Source of the DNA: Paracoccus sp. (in: a-proteobacteria)
Lineage (GTDB): Bacteria > Pseudomonadota > Alphaproteobacteria > Rhodobacterales > Rhodobacteraceae
Direction of reading: 5' to 3'
Assembly: GCF_030538655.1 (NCBI RefSeq)
Contig: NZ_JAUNTO010000023.1
Span: 1-39,948, forward strand
Length of the DNA: 39,948 nucleotides
The notes below the pieces were generated by a model. It saw only the letters and a list, made by a program, of their open reading frames with translations, ran no database searches and was not told where the DNA came from. Each line of letters begins with the position of its first letter. The first letter of the stretch is position 1. The position numbers were made by a program, and so were the translations under genes. Shown piece after piece: positions 7,496 to 17,015 of the stretch.

Positions 7496-7914
7496 CAGGC
7501 TGTTTTGCCCTCTTTTTCGAACAGGTCAAGAAAGACATCATAGGAATCAATGTATTTGCGCCCGGCCTCTTTCGCACCCTCGACCGCCTGCGTCAGCGGC
7601 AGATGGCGGGTTTTGGCCAGTTTGACCAGCATCGGCAGATTGGCACCATACAGGATCATGCGGCCCTGCATCGCACAGGCGGGGATCGACAGGTTCGAGG
7701 GCGAGCCGCCGAAAATATCGGTCACGACCACCACCCCGTCACCGCTATCGACGGCATCGGCGGCAGCACGGATTTCATCCTGCTTGGCCGCACGGTCGTG
7801 ATCGTCCTCAATCCTGACGGCGCGGATACCCGGCTGCGGACCGACAACATGTTCGACCGCCAGCTTATATTCGCGGGCCAGACCGCCATGCGCTACGATG
7901 ACAATTCCGATCAA
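7495..7914 (-). CDS. PTS EIIA component, mannose/fructose family
   Basis: A 139-residue single-domain EIIA of the mannose superfamily. The conserved N-terminus IGIVIVAHGGLA places the phosphorylated His at residue 9, and TDIFGGSPSNLS (about 74-85) is the second active-site loop. The start is a TTG; it is required because the family begins exactly there, and no nearby ATG would preserve the first strand. The ribosome site is weak (AAGCGAG). In alphaproteobacteria this protein (often called PtsM, ManX or EIIA-Man) has no partner EIIB/EIIC in the cluster and is thought to act in regulation. Coupled to ptsH downstream and 34 bp after rapZ. Confidence 0.9.
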   Translation of the reverse strand: MIGIVIVAHGGLAREYKLAVEHVVGPQPGIRAVRIEDDHDRAAKQDEIRAAADAVDSGDGVVVVTDIFGGSPSNLSIPACAMQGRMILYGANLPMLVKLAKTRHLPLTQAVEGAKEAGRKYIDSYDVFLDLFEKEGKTA

Positions 7915-7948
7915 CTCGCTTCACCACACCCTGACTGCGCGCCGCGAA

Positions 7949-8896
7949 TCATAGCCTGTCCGCAGCACCCGATTCAGCCGCCTGCGGCTTCTCTGCACCG
8001 CGGCGTTCAAGTTCCCTGTGCCTTCTTGACACCTGCCACCCCGCTTCTGCAAGCGAATCCGCCATCTTTTCCGCCAGAGTGACGGAACGATGTTGCCCGC
8101 CGGTGCAGCCAAAGGCGATGGACAGATGCGATTTGCCCTCGTCCAGATGGGCCGGCAGCAGAAACAGTGTCAAATCGCGGACCCGTGCAAAGAACTCTTC
8201 ATATCGCGGATCGGCGCCCACATAATCCTGCACCGCCACGCTGCGCCCGTCCAGAGGACGCAAGTCCGGTTCCCAATGCGGGTTGGCCAGAAAACGGCAG
8301 TCAAAGACCATATCCACCCCGCGCGGCAACCCGCGTTTATAGGAAAAGGACTGCACGGAAACCGTCAACCGCCGCTCGGGCGCCGTATCAAACCAGCGCG
8401 CCAGTTCCGCCTTGAGATCATGCGGCGACAGATCGGACGTATCAACCAGCACATCCGCCCGCGCCCGGATCGGCGCCAGCAGGTCGATTTCGGTCAACAC
8501 CCCGGCCATAGGCGCATCGGTCGGTGCCAGCGGATGCCGCCTGCGGGTTTCGCTGTAGCGGCGCACCAGCGTATCGGGGGAACAGTCCAGATACAGCACC
8601 TCGGGTGCATAGTCGGGATTTCGGGTCAGCCGGTCGATCAGCTCGATCAGGTTGGCGGCGGAAAAATCGCGGTTGCGGACATCCAGCCCCAACGCCAGCG
8701 GCACCGGCCGCGCAGGCCCGTCCAGCAGGCGCGGCACCAGCGACAGCGGCAGGTTGTCGATCGCCTCGAAGCCCAGATCCTCTAGCACGTTGATCGCGGT
8801 CGAACGCCCAGCCCCCGACGGGCCGGTTATCAGCACGACACGCTGCGCCCCGTCGCCCGGCGCAAGATCTGCGGTCTCTGCCCTGACCTGATCCAT
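7949..8896 (-). CDS. rapZ: RapZ-type RNase adapter / nucleotide-binding protein
   Basis: A 315-residue P-loop protein. The Walker A motif is GPSGAGRST (residues 25-33), followed by [11 protein letters not shown]. The C-terminal RapZ domain carries [21 protein letters not shown] and the [13 protein letters not shown] loop. In E. coli RapZ guides RNase E to the GlmZ small RNA and so sets glucosamine-6-phosphate synthase levels; in alphaproteobacteria the role is less clear, but the gene is regularly linked to hprK and PTS genes. ATG 8896 is chosen because GGAAGGG lies 6 bases upstream; an in-frame GTG at 8914 is an alternative. The gene begins close behind hprK. Confidence 0.93.
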   Translation of the reverse strand: MDQVRAETADLAPGDGAQRVVLITGPSGAGRSTAINVLEDLGFEAIDNLPLSLVPRLLDGPARPVPLALGLDVRNRDFSAANLIELIDRLTRNPDYAPEVLYLDCSPDTLVRRYSETRRRHPLAPTDAPMAGVLTEIDLLAPIRARADVLVDTSDLSPHDLKAELARWFDTAPERRLTVSVQSFSYKRGLPRGVDMVFDCRFLANPHWEPDLRPLDGRSVAVQDYVGADPRYEEFFARVRDLTLFLLPAHLDEGKSHLSIAFGCTGGQHRSVTLAEKMADSLAEAGWQVSRRHRELERRGAEKPQAAESGAADRL

Positions 8897-8920
8897 CCGC
8901 GACCCTTCCGTCACCCGCGT

Positions 8921-9343
8921 TCAATCACCCCGCCCGGCCAGCAGATACTGCCGCAGCGCACAGGAAAGATGTGGCCCATACGGCCCCAGCACAAGGGGTA
9001 GCATGACCCCCAACAGATCATGACCGCGCCGGGGTGGCAGCCGTGCATCTTCGACCCGGCCCAGATCGGCCACCAACGCCAGCCGCACCGGCCCCGCCGG
9101 ATCGGCGCGCAGGATGCCGACGCCCCGCGCTTCGATCAGACCACGAATAGTGTCGGGCGCATCCGCCACCACCGTATCCCCCGCGCGGTGCAGCACGGTG
9201 CGGTCGTCGCTGACCAGCGCCGCGCCCATGCCCATCAGCGCCAGCGCCAGCGCCGATTTGCCCGAACCGGACGGCCCCAGAATCAGCAGACCGCGCCCGT
9301 TCAGCGCCACAGCCGAGCCATGAATCACCTCGCTTCGAATCAC
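8921..9343 (-). CDS. hprK: HPr kinase/phosphorylase, short alphaproteobacterial type
   Basis: A bifunctional enzyme that phosphorylates HPr at serine and removes the group again. The 140-residue form lacks the N-terminal domain of Gram-positive HprK, as is usual in alphaproteobacteria. Walker A GPSGSGKS is at residues 23-30, SDDRT at about 45-49, and the HprK signature GLIEARGVGIL at 68-78. The start is a GTG at 9343, preceded by AGAGGA; longer forms reading back to 9550 add residues with no family resemblance and run into the pckA start region. First gene of the PTS run. The chvI-chvG two-component pair often found just before hprK is absent. Confidence 0.9.
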   Translation of the reverse strand: MIRSEVIHGSAVALNGRGLLILGPSGSGKSALALALMGMGAALVSDDRTVLHRAGDTVVADAPDTIRGLIEARGVGILRADPAGPVRLALVADLGRVEDARLPPRRGHDLLGVMLPLVLGPYGPHLSCALRQYLLAGRGD

Positions 9344-9527
9344 TTGTTCCTCTTCATGGTGGCATGAAATAGTTAATGCTCTGCCCAACATTGCAACACA
9401 TCCGTGATGGTGGCGATAACATTTGGTGTTTGCGCTATCTGAACGGCCGTCCCGCTTTTTTCGCAAAACCGTCGTGCTATAGGCTAGGGCCTCGAACGAT
9501 CTGCACCATCTGTCAGGAGCCTGTGTA

Positions 9528-11123
9528 ATGTCCAGCCGTGTCAACCCCAACCATCGCCTTGAGGATCAGGGAATCGAGGGCCTGGGCAACGTCTATTACA
9601 ACCTGCTGGAACCAGCCCTGATGACCGAGGCCGTCGCCCGCGGCGAAGGCAAGCTGGGTCTGGGCGGCACATTCCTGGTCTCGACCGGGGCGCATACCGG
9701 CCGGTCGCCCAAGGACAAGTTCGTCGTCCGCACACCCTCGGTCGAGGATTCGATCTGGTGGGAAAACAACAAGCCGATGGACGCCGATGCGTTTGATCGC
9801 CTGCATGCCGATATGCTGGACCACCTGAAGGGCCGTGACATGTTCGTGCAGGATCTGTTCGGCGGCGCTGATCCCGAACATCGTCTGGATGTGCGCGTCG
9901 TCACCGAACTGGCGTGGCACGGGCTGTTTATCCGCCACCTGCTGCGCCGTCCCGATGCGTCGGAACTGGCCACTTTCGTGCCGGAATTCACCATCATCAA
10001 CGTGCCCAGCTTCAAGGCCGATCCTGCCCGCCACGGCTGCCGCAGCGAAACGGTGATCGCGCTGAACTTTGACAAAAAGCTGATCCTGATCGCCAACACC
10101 GCCTATGCCGGTGAAAACAAGAAATCCGTGTTCACCTTGCTGAACTATATCCTGCCGGGCAAGGGCATCATGGCCATGCATTGCAGCGCCAATCACGCCC
10201 CCGGCAACCCGGACGACAGCGCGATCTTTTTCGGTCTGTCGGGCACCGGCAAAACCACGCTGTCGGCTGATCCGTCGCGTGTGCTGATCGGCGATGACGA
10301 ACATGGCTGGTCGGAACAGGGCATCTTCAACTTTGAAGGTGGCTGCTATGCCAAGACGATCAATCTGTCGCCCAAGGCGGAACCCGAAATCTATGCCACC
10401 ACCAGCCGCTTCGGCACCGTGATCGAAAACATGGTCTATGACCCCGACACGCTGGAGCTGGATTTCGAAGATAACTCGATCACCGACAACATGCGCTGCG
10501 CCTATCCGCTGGAGGCGATCAGCAATGCCTCGGACACCAGCCTTGGCGGCAATCCCAAGAACGTCATCATGCTGACCTGTGATGCTTATGGCGTGCTGCC
10601 GCCCATCGCACGGCTGACGCCCGCGCAGGCGATGTATCACTTCCTGTCCGGTTTCACCTCGAAAACGCCCGGCACCGAGGTTGGTGTGACGGAACCGATC
10701 CCCACCTTTTCCACCTGCTTTGGCGCGCCCTTCATGCCGCGCCGCCCCGAGGTTTACGGCAAGCTGTTGCAGGAAAAGATCGCGCAGAACGGTTCGGATT
10801 GCTGGCTGGTCAACACCGGCTGGACCGGCGGGGCCTTTGGCGCCGGCTCGCGGATGCCGATCGCGGCGACCCGCGCCCTGCTGACTGCGGCGCTGGACGG
10901 ATCGCTGAACAATGTCGAGTTCCGCAAAGACCCGAACTTTGGCTTTGACGTGCCGGTGTCCGTGCCGGGCGTTGACGACAAGCTGCTGGACCCGCGCCAG
11001 ACCTGGGCCGATCCTGCCGCCTATGACACGCAGGCCGCCAAGCTGGTGCAAATGTTCAGCGACAATTTTGCCCAATATCTGGACGCCATCGACGACGAAG
11101 TGCGCGCCGCAGCGATTGGTTGA
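9528..11123 (+). CDS. pckA: Phosphoenolpyruvate carboxykinase (ATP)
   Basis: Converts oxaloacetate and ATP to phosphoenolpyruvate, CO2 and ADP, the entry step of gluconeogenesis. The 531-residue length is typical. Visible motifs are [13 protein letters not shown] near the N-terminus (substrate site), the kinase-1a loop [11 protein letters not shown] (about 236-246), the metal site [10 protein letters not shown] and the later [11 protein letters not shown] region. AGGAG lies 10 bases before the ATG. The gene is divergent from hprK across a 184-bp intergenic region, which should contain both promoters; a TATAGG box at 9478-9483 could be the pckA -10. It ends at a good intrinsic terminator. Confidence 0.97.
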   Translation: MSSRVNPNHRLEDQGIEGLGNVYYNLLEPALMTEAVARGEGKLGLGGTFLVSTGAHTGRSPKDKFVVRTPSVEDSIWWENNKPMDADAFDRLHADMLDHLKGRDMFVQDLFGGADPEHRLDVRVVTELAWHGLFIRHLLRRPDASELATFVPEFTIINVPSFKADPARHGCRSETVIALNFDKKLILIANTAYAGENKKSVFTLLNYILPGKGIMAMHCSANHAPGNPDDSAIFFGLSGTGKTTLSADPSRVLIGDDEHGWSEQGIFNFEGGCYAKTINLSPKAEPEIYATTSRFGTVIENMVYDPDTLELDFEDNSITDNMRCAYPLEAISNASDTSLGGNPKNVIMLTCDAYGVLPPIARLTPAQAMYHFLSGFTSKTPGTEVGVTEPIPTFSTCFGAPFMPRRPEVYGKLLQEKIAQNGSDCWLVNTGWTGGAFGAGSRMPIAATRALLTAALDGSLNNVEFRKDPNFGFDVPVSVPGVDDKLLDPRQTWADPAAYDTQAAKLVQMFSDNFAQYLDAIDDEVRAAAIG

Positions 11124-11138
11124 TCGGTAACATCTGCA

Positions 11139-11171
11139 AGCGGGCGTCAGGAAACTGGCGCCCGCTTTTTT
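11139..11171 (+). terminator. Rho-independent terminator of pckA
   Basis: A 10-bp stem, AGCGGGCGTC (11139-11148) with GGCGCCCGCT (11157-11166) including one G-T pair, has an 8-base loop and runs into six T residues (11166-11171). This is the best textbook intrinsic terminator in the window. It overlaps the stop codon of the convergent EamA gene (11147-11149). Confidence 0.88.
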
Positions 11172-12073
11172 CTGCGCAGCACGCGCCCGTCAATCAGCAG
11201 CAGCCCCAGCCCGATCAGCATCATACCTGCCATCTGCTGCGGCAACAGCCGTTCATCCAGAAACAGCACGCCCAGTAAAATCGCACTGACAGGGATCAGA
11301 AACGTCACCAGCAGCAGGTTGGTTACCCCCGCGCTGTGCAGAAGACGGAAATACAGCACATAGGCCAGCGCGGTGGACAGCGCCGCAACGCCGATCAGGG
11401 CCGCAATCGCACCGACAGATGGCACCGGCAAAAGCCAGGGCCGGTCCAGCATCAGCGACAGCGGCACCAGAATGACCGATGCCGCGATCACCTGCCCGGT
11501 TGCCGCCCCGACTGGCGCCACTCCCGTAGCGCGAAACCGCCTCCCATAGATCCCCGCAAAAGCATAGGACAGCGCCGCGCCAAGGCACATCAACTGCGCT
11601 GCCACCTGCGTTCCAAGATCGCGCAGCGCAGCGGGGCCGATCATCACCGCCCCCCCGGCAAAGCCGGTCAGCACACCCAGCAGCTTTGCGCGGCTCATCC
11701 GTTCATCCTGCGTCAACCAATGCGCCAGCAGCACCGTGAACAACGGCGTCGCCGCATTCAAAATCGCCGCCACGCCCGATGCAATGTGCTGCTGCCCCCA
11801 GACGATCAGCGAAAATGGAATGACGTTGTTCAGCAGCCCCATTCCGAACAACGCCGCCCATATTTGCCCTCCTCGCGGCAGAGCCTGCCCGGTCGCCCGC
11901 AGCACCAAGGTCAGAATCGCTCCGGCCAGTGCGACACGGATCGCCACCACGGTCAGAACCGGCAATTCCCGCACCGCAAGCTCATTGAAGAAAAACGACC
12001 CACCCCACAGCGCCGACAGCGCGATCAGCATCAGCCATTCCGTTGCAGTCATCGGTCTGGAATGATTTGGCAT
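11147..12073 (-). CDS. EamA/DMT-family permease
   Basis: A 308-residue inner-membrane protein with about ten hydrophobic segments arranged as two EamA repeats, as in drug/metabolite transporters. ALWGGSFFFNELAVREL is the typical start of the first repeat, and the second begins near LMCLGAALSYAFAGIYGRR. The C-terminus ends with a basic RRKKR tail on the cytoplasmic side. Members export amino acids, nucleobases or other metabolites, and the substrate is not predictable. It overlaps the pckA terminator at its 3' end. The 257 bp upstream, towards argF, show no gene. Confidence 0.85.
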   Translation of the reverse strand: MPNHSRPMTATEWLMLIALSALWGGSFFFNELAVRELPVLTVVAIRVALAGAILTLVLRATGQALPRGGQIWAALFGMGLLNNVIPFSLIVWGQQHIASGVAAILNAATPLFTVLLAHWLTQDERMSRAKLLGVLTGFAGGAVMIGPAALRDLGTQVAAQLMCLGAALSYAFAGIYGRRFRATGVAPVGAATGQVIAASVILVPLSLMLDRPWLLPVPSVGAIAALIGVAALSTALAYVLYFRLLHSAGVTNLLLVTFLIPVSAILLGVLFLDERLLPQQMAGMMLIGLGLLLIDGRVLRRKKRAPVS

Positions 12074-12330
12074 ATCGCCCCCCTGCTTTGGGGTATCTCT
12101 GACATATCATTCGATGATCCGGGCGCGATTTTCAGGCGTTTCATTCCGACACGCGCTTGCCATGGCAGGGCAGCGCCCGTCAGAGGGCCAGCAGGCACGG
12201 AACGGCAGTGGTCCACCGCCGTTCCGGCCATCAATATTTCCCCAAGCAAGCGGCAGCGCCAAACCCTTCGGATACGCACACCGGCAGGCCCCGTCCCGTC
12301 AAACAAAACGCATCAGCGGGTGCGGCGGCG

Positions 12331-13257
12331 TCACACCCCCAGACAATAGCGCATCACCGCCTTTTGCGCGTGCAGGCGGTTTTCGGCCTCGTCAAAGATA
12401 ACCGAATGCGGGCCGTCCATGACTTCGCTTGTGGCCTCGTCGTCGCGGTGGGCGGGCAGGCAGTGCATGAACAGCGCGTCGGGCTTGGCGCGGGCCATGA
12501 GTTCGGCGTTGACCTGATAGCCGCGAAGCTGGTTGTGGCGGCGTTCGCGGGCCGATTGGGGATCGTGCATCGACACCCACGTGTCCGTCACGACCAGATC
12601 GGCGCCCTCGACAGCCTTTTGCGGGTTCCGCTCGATGGTGACGGGGTGGCCTTGGGTGGCGGCGTAATCAAGCCAGACCCGTTCGGGGTCCAAGGGCGGC
12701 GGGCCGGTGAAGGTCAGGTCAAAGCCGAACTGCCCCGCCGCATGGGCGAAGCTGGCGAAGACGTTGTTGCCATCGCCCGACCAAACCACCTTCTTGCCCG
12801 CGATCGGGCCGCGATGTTCCTCAAACGTCATGATGTCGGCCATGATCTGGCAAGGGTGAGTGCGGTTGGTCAGGCCGTTGATCACCGGCACGCTGGCGTA
12901 TTCAGCCATCTCGTGCAGCGTCGCCTCTTCGAAGGTGCGGATCATGATGAGATCGACATAGCGTGACAGCACGCGGGCGGTATCGGCGATGGTCTCGCCA
13001 TGGCCCAGCTGCATTTCCGATCCTGACAGCACCATCGTCTGCCCGCCCATCTGCCGCACACCAACGTCAAAACTGACGCGGGTGCGGGTCGAGGGCTTTT
13101 CAAAGATCAGCGCCACCATGCGACCCGCCAGAGGCTGTTCGTCATCGGGCGTGCCCTTGGGGCGGCCATTGCGGGCGTCCTTCATGGCACGGGCATTGGC
13201 AATGATCTGGTGCAGGTCGTCGCGGCTGGTGGTGTGAATATCGAGAAAGTGGTTCAT
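12331..13257 (-). CDS. argF: Ornithine carbamoyltransferase
   Basis: Transfers the carbamoyl group from carbamoyl phosphate to ornithine, giving citrulline in arginine biosynthesis. The 308-residue protein has the carbamoyl-phosphate loop STRTR (56-60), HPCQ (134-137), DTWVSM and the ornithine-site HCLPAHR (265-271). The ATG at 13257 is the family start; the reading frame stays open upstream to 13332 but that extension does not look like protein. The ribosome site is weak (AAGAA). Last gene of the argD-GNAT-argF run, 102 bp after the acetyltransferase. Confidence 0.95.
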   Translation of the reverse strand: MNHFLDIHTTSRDDLHQIIANARAMKDARNGRPKGTPDDEQPLAGRMVALIFEKPSTRTRVSFDVGVRQMGGQTMVLSGSEMQLGHGETIADTARVLSRYVDLIMIRTFEEATLHEMAEYASVPVINGLTNRTHPCQIMADIMTFEEHRGPIAGKKVVWSGDGNNVFASFAHAAGQFGFDLTFTGPPPLDPERVWLDYAATQGHPVTIERNPQKAVEGADLVVTDTWVSMHDPQSARERRHNQLRGYQVNAELMARAKPDALFMHCLPAHRDDEATSEVMDGPHSVIFDEAENRLHAQKAVMRYCLGV

Positions 13258-13359
13258 GATTTTCTGTTCTTTGTGATCCGGGCCAGCAAGCCCTTGGAAT
13301 GAGGTCGGGTCAAGAGGTGCCGAACCGCCCAAAGGGCGTATTTAGGCAAACAGGACGCC

Positions 13360-13836
13360 TCATCGTCGCCGGATCAGGATACGCGCGGGGGTGCCGTCTT
13401 CAGAAGCGCGGATGTCGGTGCCGCTGAACCCGGTCTTTTCATAGGCGCGAATGGCGCGGGGGTTGCCGGGTTCGGGGTCAATGACCAGCAGCGGCGCTGT
13501 GCGCAGCAGATGTTCGGCCAGCGCGGCCAGCCAAGCGCCGCCCTGTCCCATGCCTTCGGGGCTGGAAAGGGCGTCGATGGCGATGGCACCGGCGAGAAAA
13601 TCCTCGGAATGCGGCGCGTTCCAGTGATGGGCGGGGTCGTGCCGGGCATAGGCGATGGGCCGGCCGTCCGCCGTGACGATCAGTGCGGTCATGGCGGGAT
13701 TGTCCAGATCCTCGGTTATCAGGGCCAGTTGCTCGGCCGGATCGCCCCACCATGCGGCCACTTCGGGCGCGGTCAGCCGATCTGTCAGCATCGGCAGATC
13801 GGCGTGACTGGCGGGGCGGAATCCGTAGTCAGGCAA
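13360..13836 (-). CDS. GNAT-family N-acetyltransferase
   Basis: A 158-residue acetyl-CoA-dependent acetyltransferase. FRPASHADLPML at the N-terminus followed by EVAAWWGDPAEQL resembles the group that includes aminoglycoside 6'-N-acetyltransferases and siderophore acylases. The acetyl-CoA loop is in GMGQGGAWLAALAEHL and the final strand region is PGNPRAIRAYEKTGF. The start is a TTG at 13836, needed to keep the first beta strand; the first ATG would remove 15 residues. It overlaps the end of argD by 8 bp, so it is translationally coupled within an arginine operon. A role in amino-acid metabolism is suggested by position only; the substrate is unknown. Confidence 0.8.
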   Translation of the reverse strand: MPDYGFRPASHADLPMLTDRLTAPEVAAWWGDPAEQLALITEDLDNPAMTALIVTADGRPIAYARHDPAHHWNAPHSEDFLAGAIAIDALSSPEGMGQGGAWLAALAEHLLRTAPLLVIDPEPGNPRAIRAYEKTGFSGTDIRASEDGTPARILIRRR

Positions 13837-14998
13837 GGCTGGATGCGGCCTTGTCCAACCGCAGGGCCGCTTCGGTGATTTCGGCGTCGGTGATGTTTAG
13901 CGGCGGCAGGATGCGCAGCACATTGTCGGCGGCGGGCACGGTCAGGATATGCTGGTCATACCCGGCCTTGACCACATCCGCAGGCGCAACCTTGCATTTC
14001 AGCCCCAGCATCAGACCCATGCCGCGCACGCCCTCGAACACATCTGGATGGGCGGCGACCAGACCTTCCAGCTTTTGCCGGAACAGGCCCGCCTTGCGGT
14101 TCACCCGATCCAGAAAATCGGGGTCGGCGATGATCTCCATCACGCGCGCACCGACCGCGCAGGCCAGAGGGTTGCCGCCATAGGTCGATCCATGCGTTCC
14201 CGCGATCATGCCCGCCGCCGCCTTGTCGGTCGCCAGCACCGCGCCCAGGGGAAAGCCGCCGCCGATGCCCTTGGCGACCATCATGATGTCGGGGGTGATC
14301 CCGGCCCATTCATGCGCAAACAGCCGCCCGGTGCGGCCCATGCCGCTTTGCACCTCATCCAGCACCAGCAGGGCGCCAGTCTTGTCGCAAGCGGCGCGCA
14401 GATCGCGCAGCACCCCGTCGGGCAAGGGACGAATGCCGCCCTCGCCCTGCACAGGTTCCAGCATGACGGCAGCAGTTTTATCGGTGATGGCAGCCATCAG
14501 CGCATCGTGATCGCCCCACGGGATCGGGTGGAAACCGGGCATCAGCGGGCCAAAGCCCTTGGTCATCTTTTCCGACCCCGCCGCCGCGATGGCCCCGGTG
14601 CTGCGCCCGTGAAAGGCGCCCTCGACAGTCACGATCTCGATACGATCCGGCTGGCCCTGATCGGACCAGTATTTGCGCACCATCTTGATCGCCAGTTCCG
14701 CCGCTTCGGTGCCAGAGTTCGTGACAAACACCTGATCGGCAAAGGTATGTTCGGCCAAAAGATCAGCCAGGCGTTCCTGTTCAGGTATCTGATAAAGGTT
14801 CGAGACGTGCCAGATCTTGCCCGCCTGTTCCGTCAGTGCGGCCACCAGATCAGGGTTGGCGTGACCCAGCGCGTTCACCGCAATACCCGCGCCCAGATCA
14901 AGGTATCGCGTGCCATCGGCAGCAATCGCCCAAGAGCCTTCACCCCGCTCGAACGCGATGGGGGCACGGTTATAGGTCGGCAGGACATGCGAGGTCAT
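13829..14998 (-). CDS. argD: Acetylornithine aminotransferase
   Basis: A PLP-dependent class III aminotransferase of 389 residues that makes N-acetylornithine from N-acetylglutamate semialdehyde, and in many bacteria also acts on succinyldiaminopimelate. The PLP lysine is Lys243 in MMVAKGIGGGFPLGA, and LVLDEVQSGMGRTG (211-224) holds the Asp that contacts the pyridine nitrogen. SGTEAAELAIK (95-105) binds the cofactor phosphate. ATG 14998 has GGAGA upstream. The arg position upstream of argF supports ArgD over a GABA or ornithine aminotransferase. First gene of the operon, divergent from an EamA transporter. Confidence 0.94.
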   Translation of the reverse strand: MTSHVLPTYNRAPIAFERGEGSWAIAADGTRYLDLGAGIAVNALGHANPDLVAALTEQAGKIWHVSNLYQIPEQERLADLLAEHTFADQVFVTNSGTEAAELAIKMVRKYWSDQGQPDRIEIVTVEGAFHGRSTGAIAAAGSEKMTKGFGPLMPGFHPIPWGDHDALMAAITDKTAAVMLEPVQGEGGIRPLPDGVLRDLRAACDKTGALLVLDEVQSGMGRTGRLFAHEWAGITPDIMMVAKGIGGGFPLGAVLATDKAAAGMIAGTHGSTYGGNPLACAVGARVMEIIADPDFLDRVNRKAGLFRQKLEGLVAAHPDVFEGVRGMGLMLGLKCKVAPADVVKAGYDQHILTVPAADNVLRILPPLNITDAEITEAALRLDKAASSLA

Positions 14999-15202
14999 GG
15001 CGGTCTCCGGGTTCGGACGTGTCAGGGAAGGCAAAGCAAAAACGGGCAGGAAAGCCAAGGCCCAAAGGGCGGCTTCAGCGTCGGTTCAGGCTGGTGCGTC
15101 GTTTGCTCATGCGCGGCAGGATGCGCGGGAACGCGGCGACGCGCAAGGGGATTCTGTGGAAATCTATTGACCTCTGACCGGGCTTTACGCATCGCTTGCC
15201 AC

Positions 15203-16096
15203 ATGACGGCCCTGCCCCCTTCCGACCGCCGAATCACTATTACGCTGATGGTGGCGGCGACGGCACTGTTTGCGTCTACGACGCTGCTGGCCAAAGCCAT
15301 CGGCAGCGGCCATCTGGGGGCGCCGGTGCATCCACTGATGGTCAGCTTCGGGCGGTTCGTCTTTGCCTTTCTGTCGGTGGCACTGGTGGCAGCGGCAGTC
15401 CGGCCCCGGCTGACGCGGCCCGCGTGGCGCACGCATCTGGCGCGCACATTATGCGGCTGGGGCGGGATTACGCTGATGTTCGCCGCAGTGGCGCGGATGC
15501 CGCTGCCCGATGCGACGGCGATTTCGTTTCTCAGCCCGGTGTTCACCATGCTGCTGGCGATTCCCTTGCTGGGAGAACGGGTCGGGCCGGTGCGCTGGAC
15601 GGCGGCGGGAATCGCTCTGATCGGGGCGGTGATCCTGCTGCGACCGGGCGGCGACATGCAGGCGGCAGCCTTTCTGGCGCTTGGCGCGGCGGCGGCAATG
15701 GGGCTTGAGGCGATCTTCATCAAGCGGCTGGCCGGGCGCGAGGCGCCGCTGCAAATCCTGTTCATCAACAATGGCATGGGCGCGGCCATCGCCTCGGTCG
15801 CGGTGATCGCGGTCTGGGGGGCCGCGACAGGGGCGCAATGGGCGGCGCTGGCGGGTATCGGCGTGCTGATGGCCTGCGGGCAGGCGCTGAACCTGCTGGC
15901 GATGCGGCGCGACGATGCCAGCTTTGTGGTGCCGTTCTTTTACCTGACGCTGATCTGGGCGGCGCTGTTCGATCTGTGGTGGTTCGGCGCGCTGCCCGAC
16001 CTGGTCAGCCTGCTGGGTGCGGCGGTCATCGTTGCCGGGGCCTTGCTGTTGGTGTTGCGCGACCGGGCGCGGGGCAGCGGGACGCTCAGGGCTTGA
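15203..16096 (+). CDS. EamA/DMT-family permease
   Basis: A second drug/metabolite transporter, 297 residues, with about ten membrane segments and the two EamA repeats; VSFGRFVFAFLSV and FLSPVFTMLLAIPLLGERVG are typical of the first repeat. It differs clearly in sequence from the EamA protein encoded at 11147-12073 and is not a recent duplicate. The frame stays open far upstream through the argD antisense strand, but protein-like sequence begins only at ATG 15203. Divergent from argD (204 bp between starts). Its 3' end overlaps that of the convergent ABC-2 permease gene by 11 bp. Substrate unknown. Confidence 0.85.
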   Translation: MTALPPSDRRITITLMVAATALFASTTLLAKAIGSGHLGAPVHPLMVSFGRFVFAFLSVALVAAAVRPRLTRPAWRTHLARTLCGWGGITLMFAAVARMPLPDATAISFLSPVFTMLLAIPLLGERVGPVRWTAAGIALIGAVILLRPGGDMQAAAFLALGAAAAMGLEAIFIKRLAGREAPLQILFINNGMGAAIASVAVIAVWGAATGAQWAALAGIGVLMACGQALNLLAMRRDDASFVVPFFYLTLIWAALFDLWWFGALPDLVSLLGAAVIVAGALLLVLRDRARGSGTLRA

Positions 16097-16113
16097 GACG
16101 ATAGCCCGTCCGC
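16077..16113. terminator. Two-part hairpin at overlapping convergent gene ends
   Basis: The inner stem is GGGCT (16089-16093) with AGCCC (16103-16107), and the EamA stop TGA (16094-16096) lies in the 9-base loop. Outer arms GCGGGACG (16077-16084) and CGTCCGC (16107-16113) add a second stem with one bulged G. The stop codon of the minus-strand ABC-2 gene (16086-16088) lies in the internal loop. There is no T-tract. Confidence 0.45.
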
Positions 16114-16901
16114 AGCCAGTGCAGCGCCAGCGCAAGGATGGCCGCTGTGACCAGCCCGCAGATCGCCAGCCCCTGTCCGGGCGGGGCGTCGCTGACCCCG
16201 GTGACACCATATCGCGCACCGTCGATCAGGTAGAAAACCGGGTTCCAATGCGACAGCGTTTCAAACGGCTGCGGCAGTGCCTGCACCGAATAAAACGTGC
16301 CCGACAGAAACGACAGCGGCGTGATGATGAAATTGTTGATCGCCGCCATCTGGTCAAACTTTTGCGCCATAATCCCGGCCAGAATGCCAAGCCCGCCCAT
16401 CATCAGCGCCGCCAGCAGAACAAAGCCCAGCGCCCACAGCGGATGCGCGATGCCGCGCCCCGTCACCAGCACCATGCCGATGCCGATCACAACAGCGACC
16501 AGCCCCGCCCGCACGACCGAGCCGGTCAGATACCCGGTCAGCAATTCGCCCCCCGACAGCGGCGGCATCAACGTATCCACGATATTGCCCTGCACTTTGG
16601 CCGCCACGATGCTGGACGACGTGTTGGCGAATGCGTTCTGGATCACCGTCATCATCAGGATGCCCGGCCCCAGAAACACCAGGTAGGGCAGGCCCATCAC
16701 CTGCCCGCGCCCCTGCCCCAAGGCCAGCGCAAAGATCAGCACGAACAGCCCCGCCGTCATCAGCGGGGCAAAGATCGTCTGCTGCCATACGGCCAGAAAC
16801 CGCATGATTTCGCGCGCGGCAAGGGTGCGCAGGCCCAGCCAATTGATCTGGCCAAATCGGCGCACCCCCATGGCGGTGCGCTCTGTTGCTGCCTGTTTCA
16901 T
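16086..16901 (-). CDS. ABC-2 type transporter permease
   Basis: A 271-residue membrane subunit with about six hydrophobic segments, of the ABC-2 family that exports polysaccharides, drugs or lipids. FLAVWQQTIFAPLMTAGLFVLIF, LGPGILMMTVIQNAFANTSSS and FIITPLSFLSGTFYSV match the YadH/NodJ-like group. ATG 16901 has AAGGA upstream; the frame is open further but without family resemblance. ABC-2 permeases need a separate ATPase, and none is encoded on either side here, so the partner must lie elsewhere. It is divergent from gcrA with a 114-bp gap. Confidence 0.85.
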   Translation of the reverse strand: MKQAATERTAMGVRRFGQINWLGLRTLAAREIMRFLAVWQQTIFAPLMTAGLFVLIFALALGQGRGQVMGLPYLVFLGPGILMMTVIQNAFANTSSSIVAAKVQGNIVDTLMPPLSGGELLTGYLTGSVVRAGLVAVVIGIGMVLVTGRGIAHPLWALGFVLLAALMMGGLGILAGIMAQKFDQMAAINNFIITPLSFLSGTFYSVQALPQPFETLSHWNPVFYLIDGARYGVTGVSDAPPGQGLAICGLVTAAILALALHWLRTGYRLKP

Positions 16902-17015
16902 CGGGCGGTCCTTGAAACTTGGGGGCGTAGGGGCTATTTCTCGGCATCCCGTTCTGACGGGGATTGGCAAGGTTTTCAAGAACAGGCGGGGCATGGCCCC
17001 TGAGGGATGGCAGAA

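Noticed and set aside
9344-9527. Operator or ChvI-type box between hprK and pckA
   Set aside because: Only imperfect repeats (GCAACAC and GTGTTTGC) are present and I cannot match them to a known motif.
13949-15202. A frame on the plus strand open for more than 400 codons, running into the EamA gene
   Set aside because: It is antisense to argD, whose motifs are complete, and has no protein-like sequence before ATG 15203; long open antisense frames are expected at this GC content.
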